Origin: an uncultured Gammaproteobacteria bacterium
Lineage (GTDB): Bacteria > Pseudomonadota > Gammaproteobacteria > GCA-001735895
Assembly: GCA_937936805.1 (NCBI GenBank)
Contig: CALDDP010000025.1
Location: 1 to 34,216 of the forward strand
Direction of reading: 5' to 3'
DNA: 34,216 bases
Shown here piece by piece: positions 16,303 to 24,942 of this stretch. Position numbers and translations under genes: made by a program. Positions within the stretch are counted from its first letter, which is position 1. Each line of letters starts with the position of its first letter. The notes under the pieces were generated by a model, which was not told the DNA's origin, did not search any database, and saw only the letters and a program-made list of their open reading frames with translations.

Positions 16303-18551
16303 GCGAGAACATGGAACTCGATTACGAGGGCGTCGAAAAGCAGCCCCTGCATGTTTTTACCGAGAAGGCGTATCTCGATTACTCGATGTACGTCATCCTC
16401 GATCGCGCGTTGCCGCATATTGGCGATGGCCTGAAACCGGTACAGCGCCGCATCATCTATGCGATGTCCGAGCTGGGATTATCGGCCAGTTCGAAGCACA
16501 AGAAATCGGCGCGCACCGTCGGCGACGTGCTCGGCAAATACCATCCGCACGGCGATAGCGCCTGTTACGAGGCGATGGTGTTGATGGCGCAGCCGTTTTC
16601 CTATCGCTACCCGTTGATCGCTGGCCAGGGTAATTTCGGTTCACCCGATGATCCCAAGTCTTTCGCCGCTATGCGCTACACCGAATCGCGACTGTCAGAG
16701 TTTGCGCGCGTGCTGCTGCAGGAACTGGGGCAGGGCACGGTCGACTGGATCGCCAACTTCGACGGCACCATGCAGGAGCCGTCGCTGTTGCCCGCGCGCC
16801 TGCCGCATATCCTGCTCAACGGCACTACCGGTATCGCCGTCGGTATGGCCACCGATTTACCGCCGCATAATCTACGGGAGGTCGCCAAAGCCTGCATCAT
16901 GCTGCTGGACAAGGCGAAGACCCCGCTGGAGGATTTGCTCAAACAGGTGCAAGGGCCCGATTATCCGACCGAAGCCGAAGTCATCACGCCGACGGAAGAA
17001 CTGCGCGCCATGTATGAAACCGGTAGCGGTTCGATTCGCATGCGCGCGGTGTTCGAGCGCGAGGACGGGGATATCATTATTACCGCGTTACCGCACCAGG
17101 TATCGGGTTCTCGCATAATGGATCAGATCGCGCAGCAAATGCTGGCCAAAAAGCTACCGATGGTAGATGACCTGCGTGATGAATCAGATCATGAAAATCC
17201 GACCCGGCTGGTCATCGTGCCGCGTTCCAACCGCGTTGATGTCGAAGCCTTGATGGGGCATTTGTTCGCTACCACCGATCTTGAACGTACCTACCGCGTC
17301 AATATGAATATGATCGGCACCAATGGCCGCCCCCAGGTTAAAAACTTAAAACAGATTCTGCAGGAATGGATTGCATTTCGTGTCGCTACAGTGCGTCGTC
17401 GCCTGCAATGGCGACTTGATAAGGTCGACGAGCGTTTGCACATCCTCGAAGGCCTGCTGGTAGCGTTCCTGAATCTTGATGAAGTGATCCGTATCGTGCG
17501 CTACGAGGACGATCCCAAGGCGGTGTTGATCAAGACCTTCAAGATCAGCGATATCCAGGCGGAAGCCATTCTTGAAACCAAGCTGCGTCGCCTGGCCAAG
17601 CTTGAGGAAATGAAGATCCGCGAGGAACAGGAAGAACTCAGCCTGGAGAAAATAGAACTGGAAAAACTACTCGCTTCCGAACGTCGAATCAAAACCCTGA
17701 TCAAGAATGAAATCCGGGAAGACGTGGAAACCTACGGTGATGATCGGCGCTCACCGATTGTCAGCCGCGAAGCGGCACGGGCGCTGGATGAAAACGACCT
17801 GATACCCTCCGAAGCGATTACCGTCATATTATCGAAGGGAGGTTGGGTGCGCGCCGGTAAGGGGCATGAGCTCGATGTGCTCGCACTGAACTACAAGTCT
17901 GGCGACGGTTTCCAGGATATGGCACAGGGCAAGAGTAATCAAAGCGTGGTGTTTGTCGATTCCTTCGGTCGGGCCTATGCCTTGCCGGCACATTCGTTAC
18001 CTTCCGCACGTGGGCAGGGAGAGCCACTCACAGGACGTTTTAAACCCGCTAGTGGAGCCGAGTTCAGGAGCTGCCTGATGGGGCTCAATGATGACCAGTT
18101 CCTGATGTCGTCATCACACGGATACGGTTACCTGTGTAAATTTGAAGACATGTTGACCCGCAGTAAGAATGGCAAGGCGCAGATCAGTTTGCCCAAAGGC
18201 GCGCAGCTAATGCCGGTGGTATCGGTACCTGACTATGACAGTGGTCAGGTAGTTTCGATCACCAGTGACGGTTATATTGCGTTGCTCGACGTCAAGTCGG
18301 TGCCGCAGCTGGCCCGCGGCAAGGGTAACAAGATTCAGGGGATTCCACCCAGGCGCGTCAAGTCAGGTGAAGAGGAAATAGCATTTATAATCTGTCTTGC
18401 CGGTAAGCAGAAGCTGATAATTCATAGTGGCAAGAAATATAAAACCATGAACCTGAAGGAACTCGAGGAATATCGTATCGAGCGTGGCCAGCGCGGTCGC
18501 AAGCTGCCGCGTGGCTATCAGAATGTCACTGCTATCGAAGTCGTCGATTAA
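16299..18551 (+). CDS. parC: DNA topoisomerase IV subunit A
   Basis: ParC is the DNA-breaking subunit of topoisomerase IV. The 750-residue product (E. coli 752) has the catalytic tyrosine at Tyr127 (AAMRYTES). The quinolone-resistance region [13 protein letters not shown] keeps Ser87 and Glu91, equivalent to E. coli Ser80 and Glu84, so the sequence shows no classical fluoroquinolone-resistance change. The C-terminal beta-pinwheel region (after about residue 490) is present through VTAIEVVD. The ATG at 16299 overlaps the parE stop by 4 bp, so the two subunits are translationally coupled. The gene is convergent with the next one, with 15 bp between the stops. Confidence 0.97.
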   Translation: MSENMELDYEGVEKQPLHVFTEKAYLDYSMYVILDRALPHIGDGLKPVQRRIIYAMSELGLSASSKHKKSARTVGDVLGKYHPHGDSACYEAMVLMAQPFSYRYPLIAGQGNFGSPDDPKSFAAMRYTESRLSEFARVLLQELGQGTVDWIANFDGTMQEPSLLPARLPHILLNGTTGIAVGMATDLPPHNLREVAKACIMLLDKAKTPLEDLLKQVQGPDYPTEAEVITPTEELRAMYETGSGSIRMRAVFEREDGDIIITALPHQVSGSRIMDQIAQQMLAKKLPMVDDLRDESDHENPTRLVIVPRSNRVDVEALMGHLFATTDLERTYRVNMNMIGTNGRPQVKNLKQILQEWIAFRVATVRRRLQWRLDKVDERLHILEGLLVAFLNLDEVIRIVRYEDDPKAVLIKTFKISDIQAEAILETKLRRLAKLEEMKIREEQEELSLEKIELEKLLASERRIKTLIKNEIREDVETYGDDRRSPIVSREAARALDENDLIPSEAITVILSKGGWVRAGKGHELDVLALNYKSGDGFQDMAQGKSNQSVVFVDSFGRAYALPAHSLPSARGQGEPLTGRFKPASGAEFRSCLMGLNDDQFLMSSSHGYGYLCKFEDMLTRSKNGKAQISLPKGAQLMPVVSVPDYDSGQVVSITSDGYIALLDVKSVPQLARGKGNKIQGIPPRRVKSGEEEIAFIICLAGKQKLIIHSGKKYKTMNLKELEEYRIERGQRGRKLPRGYQNVTAIEVVD

Positions 18552-18566
18552 AGTCTGTTTGCCAGA

Positions 18567-19160
18567 TCAGTCGCCGGGGTTTAAATCGTCAAAATCCCTG
18601 CGTACGTGTTCATATCTTTGCTGGAAATTGTTGCTGTCGCCGTAGGATATAAATTTATGGTAGCGGCCGTGGATGGAGGATAGTTTTCTGGCGTGTTTTA
18701 TCGGGCACCAGTACTGCTCCGATCTGGCACCGATTTCCTGAATCCAGGCAATCAACCCGTTGAAGTAACTGCAGTAAATACAGTTCATCTTTTCGATCCA
18801 GTTGAGGTAGGCGAGGTTCTGGTGGTCGATGACGATATAGTCGCTGCGTTTCACCCTGGGAATACCGTAAATCCTGAAGCAGATGGAATGATAAATGGAA
18901 ACCACGAGATCCATAAATAGTGCTGGAACCAGGCACGACCAGATGATCGGGAAAGTCAATATATTGAGTATTGATGCTTCAGCCAGGTAGGTGCGAATAT
19001 TGGTGACAAGCGTTCGGTGGTAGCGCCGCGTCTCTTCCTCGAACCGTACCCGTTTTCCCTTGATGATATAAAAATACTCGTCCTGTTTCTGCTGCAGTTC
19101 CTGCAACAGTTCCTGCTCGAGATTTTTTATTTGCTCGATTATCTCTTCAAGTTTATTCAT
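18567..19160 (-). CDS. Conserved membrane protein of unknown function with CxxC and WCPIKH motifs
   Basis: I do not recognise a named family. The 197-residue product has an N-terminal coiled coil (about residues 1-50, EEIIEQIKNLEQELLQELQQKQ), a long hydrophobic region (about 62-95) that could be one long or two short membrane helices, and a C-terminal soluble part. The latter holds Cys127-x2-Cys130 (NCIYC), then Trp151-Cys152-Pro-Ile-Lys-His156, plus His113. Clustered Cys and His residues suggest a metal or thiol centre, but no known site is matched. It lies 86 bp downstream of the FimX-like gene on the same strand and could be co-transcribed. ATG at 19160. Confidence 0.8.
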   Translation of the reverse strand: MNKLEEIIEQIKNLEQELLQELQQKQDEYFYIIKGKRVRFEEETRRYHRTLVTNIRTYLAEASILNILTFPIIWSCLVPALFMDLVVSIYHSICFRIYGIPRVKRSDYIVIDHQNLAYLNWIEKMNCIYCSYFNGLIAWIQEIGARSEQYWCPIKHARKLSSIHGRYHKFISYGDSNNFQQRYEHVRRDFDDLNPGD

Positions 19161-19246
19161 CCTGGTATCTACCCGGCGTGAGGATAAAGAGTGTCTGGGA
19201 CACCCTGGTTGATCTCCGCAGAGCCGGATTATGAATCAAGTCGAGT

Positions 19247-21331
19247 CTACATCGAGCTGAAGTCGTAGTTCAGTTCCTTTTGCGGTGCCTGCAGAAACTC
19301 GCCCTGAACGAAATCGACATTCAAGGTCCATAGTACACTAAGAACTGCTGCATCGGTTACCCCGGGAGTTATCGTATTGATGTCCATATCACTCGCCTGG
19401 TAGGCAAGTTCACGAATACTGTCCTGGTTTTCAGCATTTTGCGCGAGGCCATCCATATAAACATGGTTGATGCGTACGTAATCCGCGTCGACATGTTTAA
19501 CCAGTTGAAATGGATTAAGCCCGGTACCAAACTCATCGATGCCGAATTTACAGTGAACTTGCTGCAGGGCCCTGGCCAGGGTCTTGGCGGCTTTGAGTTG
19601 ATTCACCGCATACGCTTCATCAATCATGAACACCAGTTGCGCTCCGTTGATTCCGGACTTGGCCAGATTTTCGGATACCCAGACGGCGAGTCCGGGGTCC
19701 TGGATCGAGTCGGCGCTCAAAGGTATGAAAAATTCAATTGCGCGCCCCTGTTTACTGCTGTCTGAAATCTTTTTTATGGCGTGCAGTATTTTCCAGCGAT
19801 CGAGCATTTTTGCGGTTCCGGTGCGTTCCGCGGCAGCCTGGTAGTCACGCGGATAAAGCGTTTCGCCGTCTTCGGAAGTAATTTCGAGGCTCGACAGGTA
19901 GCGCTCGCCGCCCTGCGCCTTGACCCCAACGATGGGTTGATACATTCCCCTGATGCGGTTCTGGTTGAGTGCGTTCTTAATCAGGTCGGCGGTAATGCCG
20001 TCCTCTTCTTCCAGTGTCATCTCGCCGGCCCTGGGGATATAGGTCCTGGATTGATTGCCGCCCTCGGCCTGGATTTCATCGCAGGCTTTTTCGGCTCGAG
20101 ATAAAATTTCATTTGGATTATCGGGTGAGTTTTCATCGATAAATACGATCGCTGCGCTGCAGGTTGCGTTGATCGATTTATTACCAATTTCGCAAACATA
20201 CTCCCCGACGAGTTCGGTTATCTTCGCGGCTAAGGATTCGCTCTGCTGCCTGTCCTTGATCTTGCTCAGGCAGGTGTAGGAACATGCGCCGAAGCGGGCA
20301 ACGATGTCTTCGGGTTCAGCATTTTTTATCAGTATGTCGGCAATATCGCTGATCAATGTATCGCAACCGGATATGCCCAGCAAGTCGCGTATCGACTGGA
20401 AGTTATCGATTGCTATGTAAATAATTGCCGATTGATGGATCGCATTGATCGCCTGGGTAATCGAAGTCTTTAGTTCATCCATAAAAAACTGGCGGTTGTA
20501 CAGTCCTGTGATCAGATCGTGCTGATGCAGGTAGTTGATCTGCTCTTCGAGCGCGGAGGTGTCGGCGCCGGAGCGAATCAGGATCTGCGTGCAGGGCTCG
20601 CCCTCGAAACTGGCGCGTGAGAATTCAAGCGTCGCGGTTATGTTTTCACCGCTGCTATGAATCAATTTCAGGTTAAGTTCGTTGCTATCGTTTTCCTCTT
20701 TACTCAGCTCGCGTAAGAAATTTTTTAACTCGGTTTGTTGCGAAGAATCAACCATGTCGATAATCGACGTACCCTCGAGTTCATCGAAATCCGCGTTGCC
20801 AAACAGTTCCATGTAGGCCTCGTTAGCATAAATATGCATGCCTTCATGTACATAGGCTACGGCATCCTTGGAGCTTGAAAGTAGATTCTGGCAACGTTTC
20901 TCGCTTTCCTGGAACTGAAGTTCCAGTCGCATCGCGCGCCGCCAGATATTGATATTGAACGACTCGCGCTTGATGACCTGGATTAAATGCTCGAGATTGT
21001 CGCTGGCTACGACATCCTGTGCGCCTTTATCGATCGCCGCAACTATTACCTCGCTGTCGATTTTTTTTGCCATCGCGATCAAGGCCACGTGACGACCACA
21101 TTCAGAAATCAGCTGCTTTGCCTGGCCAAGGGATAACTCGGGCAGATCGACTGAGAACAGCACCAGATCGAGGGTTTTATTTTCGAGAATCTGCGCCATG
21201 TCCTCGCCGTCTTCAGCGAATTCAGCGCGCACATGCATTCCGGCCGCGCGCAACGAGCTGGTTATTTTTTCGGCCTTGTGGACGCCTTCGTCAACGATCA
21301 GCAGGCGAATCAGTTTTTCTTCAGTTTCCAT
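19247..21331 (-). CDS. FimX-like protein with degenerate REC-PAS-GGDEF-EAL domains
   Basis: The 694-residue product has the length and domain order of Pseudomonas FimX (691), a c-di-GMP receptor needed for type IV pilus assembly and twitching. A REC-like domain (about 6-125) has Ser60 (LVLFSVDLP) where the phosphoacceptor Asp would be. A PAS domain follows (about 150-265). The GGDEF domain (HDLITGLYNRQFF onward) has FGACSYT in place of GGDEF. The EAL domain has SLEIT in place of EAL, though DEFGTGLNPF and FVQGEFLQAPQ remain. All three enzymatic sites look inactive, so a c-di-GMP-binding or scaffold role is inferred. The ATG at 21331 is preferred to a longer frame reaching the efp leader. No pil genes are in the window. 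Confidence 0.8.
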   Translation of the reverse strand: METEEKLIRLLIVDEGVHKAEKITSSLRAAGMHVRAEFAEDGEDMAQILENKTLDLVLFSVDLPELSLGQAKQLISECGRHVALIAMAKKIDSEVIVAAIDKGAQDVVASDNLEHLIQVIKRESFNINIWRRAMRLELQFQESEKRCQNLLSSSKDAVAYVHEGMHIYANEAYMELFGNADFDELEGTSIIDMVDSSQQTELKNFLRELSKEENDSNELNLKLIHSSGENITATLEFSRASFEGEPCTQILIRSGADTSALEEQINYLHQHDLITGLYNRQFFMDELKTSITQAINAIHQSAIIYIAIDNFQSIRDLLGISGCDTLISDIADILIKNAEPEDIVARFGACSYTCLSKIKDRQQSESLAAKITELVGEYVCEIGNKSINATCSAAIVFIDENSPDNPNEILSRAEKACDEIQAEGGNQSRTYIPRAGEMTLEEEDGITADLIKNALNQNRIRGMYQPIVGVKAQGGERYLSSLEITSEDGETLYPRDYQAAAERTGTAKMLDRWKILHAIKKISDSSKQGRAIEFFIPLSADSIQDPGLAVWVSENLAKSGINGAQLVFMIDEAYAVNQLKAAKTLARALQQVHCKFGIDEFGTGLNPFQLVKHVDADYVRINHVYMDGLAQNAENQDSIRELAYQASDMDINTITPGVTDAAVLSVLWTLNVDFVQGEFLQAPQKELNYDFSSM

Positions 21332-21441
21332 ATACTCTTGCGCTAACAACAGAATGCTTTTCCAGGTACCAATAATAGACGATATATTTCGAATCAAACA
21401 TAGATTCCGGTATGATTGGCGTTTTTTTGACTGAGACAGCA

Positions 21442-22011
21442 ATGGCAAGTTACAGCACTAATGAATTTCGCAGCGGCCTCAAGATCATGCTCGACGGCGA
21501 TCCCTGCGCCATCATCGAAAATGAATTCGTCAAACCGGGTAAGGGGCAGGCCTTCAATCGGGTCAAAATCCGCAACTTAAAGACGGGACGGGTACTGGAC
21601 AAGACCTTCAAGTCCGGCGAATCGGTCGATGCTGCCGACGTTATCGATGTCGATATGCAGTATCTTTACAGTGATGGTGAGTTTTGGCATTTCATGGATC
21701 CCGAGACTTACGAACAACAGGCCGCCGATGCCAACGCGGTCGGTGAGGCTCACCTCTGGCTGAAAGCGCAGGATAGTTGTGAAGTTACACTCTACAACGG
21801 CAGCCCGATCGGGGTAACGCCGCCCAATTTCGTCGAACTTGAAATCACCGATACCGATCCGGGATTAAAGGGAGATACCGCCCAGGGAGGCACCAAGCCG
21901 GCGACACTGGAATCAGGGGCTGTCATCAAGGTGCCGCTATTTCTCGAAATCGGTGAACGGGTCAGGGTAGATACCCGTTCGGGTGAATATATGTCACGGG
22001 TTAAGAAATAG
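21442..22011 (+). CDS. efp: Elongation factor P
   Basis: EF-P relieves ribosome stalling at polyproline stretches. The 189-residue product starts [16 protein letters not shown] and carries the modification loop [11 protein letters not shown] with Lys34, the residue that is beta-lysylated in E. coli. The C-terminal OB domain ends [14 protein letters not shown]. The presence of Lys rather than Arg at position 34, together with epmA 16 bp downstream, shows the organism uses the EpmA-type lysylation route and not the EarP rhamnosylation route of Pseudomonas. The ATG at 21442 matches the universal N-terminus. It diverges from the FimX-like gene across about 110 bp. Confidence 0.97.
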   Translation: MASYSTNEFRSGLKIMLDGDPCAIIENEFVKPGKGQAFNRVKIRNLKTGRVLDKTFKSGESVDAADVIDVDMQYLYSDGEFWHFMDPETYEQQAADANAVGEAHLWLKAQDSCEVTLYNGSPIGVTPPNFVELEITDTDPGLKGDTAQGGTKPATLESGAVIKVPLFLEIGERVRVDTRSGEYMSRVKK

Positions 22012-22027
22012 ACGGAACTTCTTTGCG

Positions 22028-22960
22028 ATGAGCTGGCAACCATGCGCGAAGCTGGAGGTAATTCGTGAGCGAGCGAGGGTTTATAACCAGACGCGGGCTT
22101 TCTTTAATAACCGTGGCTATCTCGAAGTCGATACGCCGGTACTGATGCCAGCTACCAATACTGACGCCAACATCGATTCGATAGCCGTCGCTCACAACGA
22201 ACGGCCCCTGTATTTGCAGACTTCGCCGGAATTCGCGATGAAGCGACTGCTGGCCGCGGGCAGCGATTCGATTTTCCAGATTTGCCATGCCTTTCGACAG
22301 GGTGAATCGGGGCGACTGCATAACCCTGAATTCAGTTTGCTGGAATGGTATCGCGTCGGCTATGACTATCGTCAGCTAATGGCTGAAATTGAATTGCTGA
22401 TTACCACGCTCAGTTTGCGGCGCTGCAGCTTTAGCTATATTAGCTACAAGGATTTGTTCAGCCAGTCGCTGGGCCTCGATATAGGCGAGGTCACGCTGGA
22501 AAGCTTGCGCCGACATTGCCGGCAACTGGTTCCGGGTACTGATGCCGGCGGCCTCGAATTTGACCAATGCCTCGATCTGCTTTTATCGATGGTTATCGCG
22601 CCGTCCATGCAGGGTTACCAGTTCGTTTACGATTATCCTGAATCGCAGGCTGCATTGGCCCGAATCAATCTGCATGACAGTACCGTGGCTGAACGTTTTG
22701 AATTATTTTTCGATGGCATTGAACTCGCCAACGGCTTTTCCGAACTCACCGACGCTGCACAGCAACGTTCGCGTTTTGAACTTGATACTAAAATTCGCGG
22801 TAACAGGGGATTGCCACGATACGAGATCGACGAACGCTTGCTAGCGGCGCTCGAGTCCGGGCTGGAGGATTGCGCTGGTGTTGCTGTCGGTCTCGACCGC
22901 TTGCTGATGGTGATACTCGGTCTCGATTCTATCGACGAGGTGTTAACCTTCAGAGACTAG
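22028..22960 (+). CDS. epmA: EF-P lysyltransferase EpmA (GenX/PoxA)
   Basis: EpmA is a paralogue of the class II lysyl-tRNA synthetase catalytic core that attaches (R)-beta-lysine to Lys34 of EF-P. The 310-residue product starts MSWQPCAKLEV, aligned with E. coli EpmA (MSETASWQP). It lacks the anticodon-binding domain of LysS, as expected. Class II motifs are visible: RQGESGRLHNPEFSLLEWYR (motif 2 region), GIELANGFSELTDA and GVAVGLDRLLMVILG (motif 3). A longer upstream frame from 21983 would overlap efp and is not favoured. The partner EpmB (lysine 2,3-aminomutase) is not in the window. Confidence 0.95.
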   Translation: MSWQPCAKLEVIRERARVYNQTRAFFNNRGYLEVDTPVLMPATNTDANIDSIAVAHNERPLYLQTSPEFAMKRLLAAGSDSIFQICHAFRQGESGRLHNPEFSLLEWYRVGYDYRQLMAEIELLITTLSLRRCSFSYISYKDLFSQSLGLDIGEVTLESLRRHCRQLVPGTDAGGLEFDQCLDLLLSMVIAPSMQGYQFVYDYPESQAALARINLHDSTVAERFELFFDGIELANGFSELTDAAQQRSRFELDTKIRGNRGLPRYEIDERLLAALESGLEDCAGVAVGLDRLLMVILGLDSIDEVLTFRD

Positions 22961-22974
22961 CTCCGGCAGTAATT

Positions 22975-23838
22975 TCAGGTCGGGAAGTGACCGATGAGCT
23001 GACCCATTTTTACGGTTTGACCAGGCTTGATATGCGGTAACCATTCGACATTTTTACCGGTTAACAGAATCACCGTTGAGCCCATGTTGAAACGTCCCAT
23101 TTCCGCCCCCTTGGCAATATCTTTGCGGGTATGGCTATAGTCATACTCGCTGATCTTCCTCGCCCGGGGTGGCACTACCAGGCCGCTCCACACAGTCTCG
23201 ATCGCGGCAACATTTAGCGCACCGACCAGCACCATCACCATGGGTCCGGCGCTGGTTTCGAAGTAACAGACGAGTCGCTCATTGCGTGCAAACAGGCGAG
23301 GAATTTCTTCTACTGTCCACTGCGCGACGCTGAAAAGGCGCCCGGGCACATGAATCATCTTTTGCATATTGGCATCGAGTGGCATATGCATGCGGTGGTA
23401 ATTATAGGGTGCAAGATAAATGGTCGCGAAGCGACCATCTGCAAACTCGGCCGCCATGCTCTTGTCGCCGCCGAGCAATTCGAGTGCGCTGTAACCCCGG
23501 CCTTTGGCCTGCATGATGGCACCTGCCCGAACAGGCCCGGCCTGGGATATAGTGCCGTCACAGGGGCAGGCGAGAGTGTTGTCGCCCGGTGCAATGGGCC
23601 GCAGCTCCCGTTTAAGGGGACGCGTAAAGAATTCATTGAAGGTCTGGTAGTATCCGATTTCCGTTTCTTCGGCTTCCTCCATATCGACCCCGTACTGTTT
23701 TACGAACCATTCAATCAGGGGTTTAACCTGGGGACCGCGCAGGCGCGTTAGCAGGTAAACCACCCGCGACACGGCGTGGTGCGGCAAGATGTAAAACATG
23801 ACTTTGAGAAATTTCTGCTTTTTACTTAGTTCGGCCAT
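22975..23838 (-). CDS. psd: Phosphatidylserine decarboxylase
   Basis: Psd makes phosphatidylethanolamine from phosphatidylserine at the inner membrane using a pyruvoyl cofactor formed by self-cleavage. The 287-residue product has the autoprocessing motif as MGST, with cleavage expected before Ser254, the same position as in E. coli, which has LGST; Leu to Met is conservative. The PCDGTISQAG segment carries the catalytic Asp, and APYNYHRMHMPLD the conserved His. It is the last gene of a sco-pcuAC-psd run, starting 2 bp after the pcuAC stop, and is convergent with epmA. Confidence 0.95.
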   Translation of the reverse strand: MAELSKKQKFLKVMFYILPHHAVSRVVYLLTRLRGPQVKPLIEWFVKQYGVDMEEAEETEIGYYQTFNEFFTRPLKRELRPIAPGDNTLACPCDGTISQAGPVRAGAIMQAKGRGYSALELLGGDKSMAAEFADGRFATIYLAPYNYHRMHMPLDANMQKMIHVPGRLFSVAQWTVEEIPRLFARNERLVCYFETSAGPMVMVLVGALNVAAIETVWSGLVVPPRARKISEYDYSHTRKDIAKGAEMGRFNMGSTVILLTGKNVEWLPHIKPGQTVKMGQLIGHFPT

Positions 23839-23840
23839 GT

Positions 23841-24251
23841 TTACTTTTTCACAGTCATGTTCAGGTTTTGTGTGGAACCGTCATCGAGTTCGATCACAAT
23901 TTGCAGCACATCACCCGGTTTGGTCGGTTCAGCTGGATTCATCATCATTAAATGTAGCCCACCGGGCGCCAGTTTCACGGTTGAATCGGGCTCGATGACT
24001 AAAGTCGGCACCGCTTCCATTCGCATCATGCCGTCTTCGGCAATGGTCCGGTGAATCTCGACACTTGAAAAGGCGTCGCTGTGTATTGCGATAATGCTGA
24101 TCGCGTCGGCCCGGGCATTGCGAATTGTCATGTAACCGGCGCGTACCGGGACCGCAGGCGGCAGATTCTTTATCCAGGCGTTGTGGATATCGAGCTCGGC
24201 GCTCGCGCCGCCCGGGAAAACAAGCAGCAGGATAAGCAGTAGCCGTGACAT
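23841..24251 (-). CDS. Periplasmic copper chaperone PCuA(C)
   Basis: The 136-residue product begins with a Sec signal peptide (LLLILLLVFPGGASA, cleavage likely after about residue 18) and contains the complete Cu(I) site of the PCuAC family: His67, x10, Met78, x21, His100, x, Met102. These proteins carry copper in the periplasm, delivering it to the CuA centre of cytochrome c oxidase together with Sco. The sco homologue lies 15 bp upstream on the same strand, which supports that job. No oxidase subunit gene is in the window. The copper site match is exact and the call is firm. Confidence 0.93.
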   Translation of the reverse strand: MSRLLLILLLVFPGGASAELDIHNAWIKNLPPAVPVRAGYMTIRNARADAISIIAIHSDAFSSVEIHRTIAEDGMMRMEAVPTLVIEPDSTVKLAPGGLHLMMMNPAEPTKPGDVLQIVIELDDGSTQNLNMTVKK

Positions 24252-24266
24252 GTGCAGTCGATCCGA

Positions 24267-24887
24267 CTAGTTGTGTTCAACAATGCGCGTCATGTCGCGT
24301 GCCAGCGCGAGCGCATCATGAGGTGCACTGAAAAGACCCGCGAATTCAGCCTGCGGGTTTACCAGTACGATAGCTGAACTGTGATCGACATCGTAGCTGG
24401 TGCTGGCTTCACTTTTATTACGGATATTGTGCGCGATACCCAGCGATCGGGTCAGCGGAGTCAACTTTTCCAGTGGCGCGGTGGCACCGATAAAAGCGGG
24501 ATTGAAATAGGTAACATAAGCGGCAAGAATTTCGGCATTGTCGCGTTCAGGATCCACTGAAACAAAGTAAACCTGGATTGCCTCAAGTACATCCGGATCT
24601 TCAATCGCGGTGAACATCTCGGCCATGGTCTGCAGGCTGGCGGGACAAATATCGGGGCAGTGGGTATAGCCGAAAAATATCAGGTTCCATTTGCCCGTTA
24701 AACCGGGTCGAGTCAGCGGCCGGCTGTTGTGGGTTACCAGTTCGAACTCAGGCAGGGCGCGCGCCTGGTCGCCGAACCAGAGGCCGTCCTCGAGTTCGAC
24801 TGGCTTATTGCTGTTGACAACCCAGGAGATCGAGAAACCTCCGATCAGGGCCAGCACCGCAACGATTGCGATACTCGATTTATTCAT
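24267..24887 (-). CDS. SCO1/SenC family copper-binding thioredoxin-like protein
   Basis: Sco proteins are membrane-anchored periplasmic thioredoxin-fold proteins that mature the CuA centre of cytochrome c oxidase. The 206-residue product has one N-terminal membrane anchor (about residues 5-24), the copper site Cys77-x3-Cys81 (THCPDICP) and the distal His169 in DVDHSSAI. The surrounding WNLIFFGYTHCPDICP and YFVSVDPERD segments are diagnostic. It is the first gene of the sco-pcuAC-psd run and is divergent from prmB across only 55 bp, so the two promoters must be close together or overlap. Confidence 0.94.
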   Translation of the reverse strand: MNKSSIAIVAVLALIGGFSISWVVNSNKPVELEDGLWFGDQARALPEFELVTHNSRPLTRPGLTGKWNLIFFGYTHCPDICPASLQTMAEMFTAIEDPDVLEAIQVYFVSVDPERDNAEILAAYVTYFNPAFIGATAPLEKLTPLTRSLGIAHNIRNKSEASTSYDVDHSSAIVLVNPQAEFAGLFSAPHDALALARDMTRIVEHN

Positions 24888-24942
24888 AGTCGTTATCGTG
24901 TAAAATTCGCGGCATTATATTTCAACTGGTAGTAAACACAAC

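Noticed and set aside
19191-19203. GTGTC-TGG-GACAC inverted repeat between the unknown membrane protein gene and the FimX-like gene
   Set aside because: Only 5-bp arms with a 3-base loop and no T run on either strand; too weak to call a terminator or operator.
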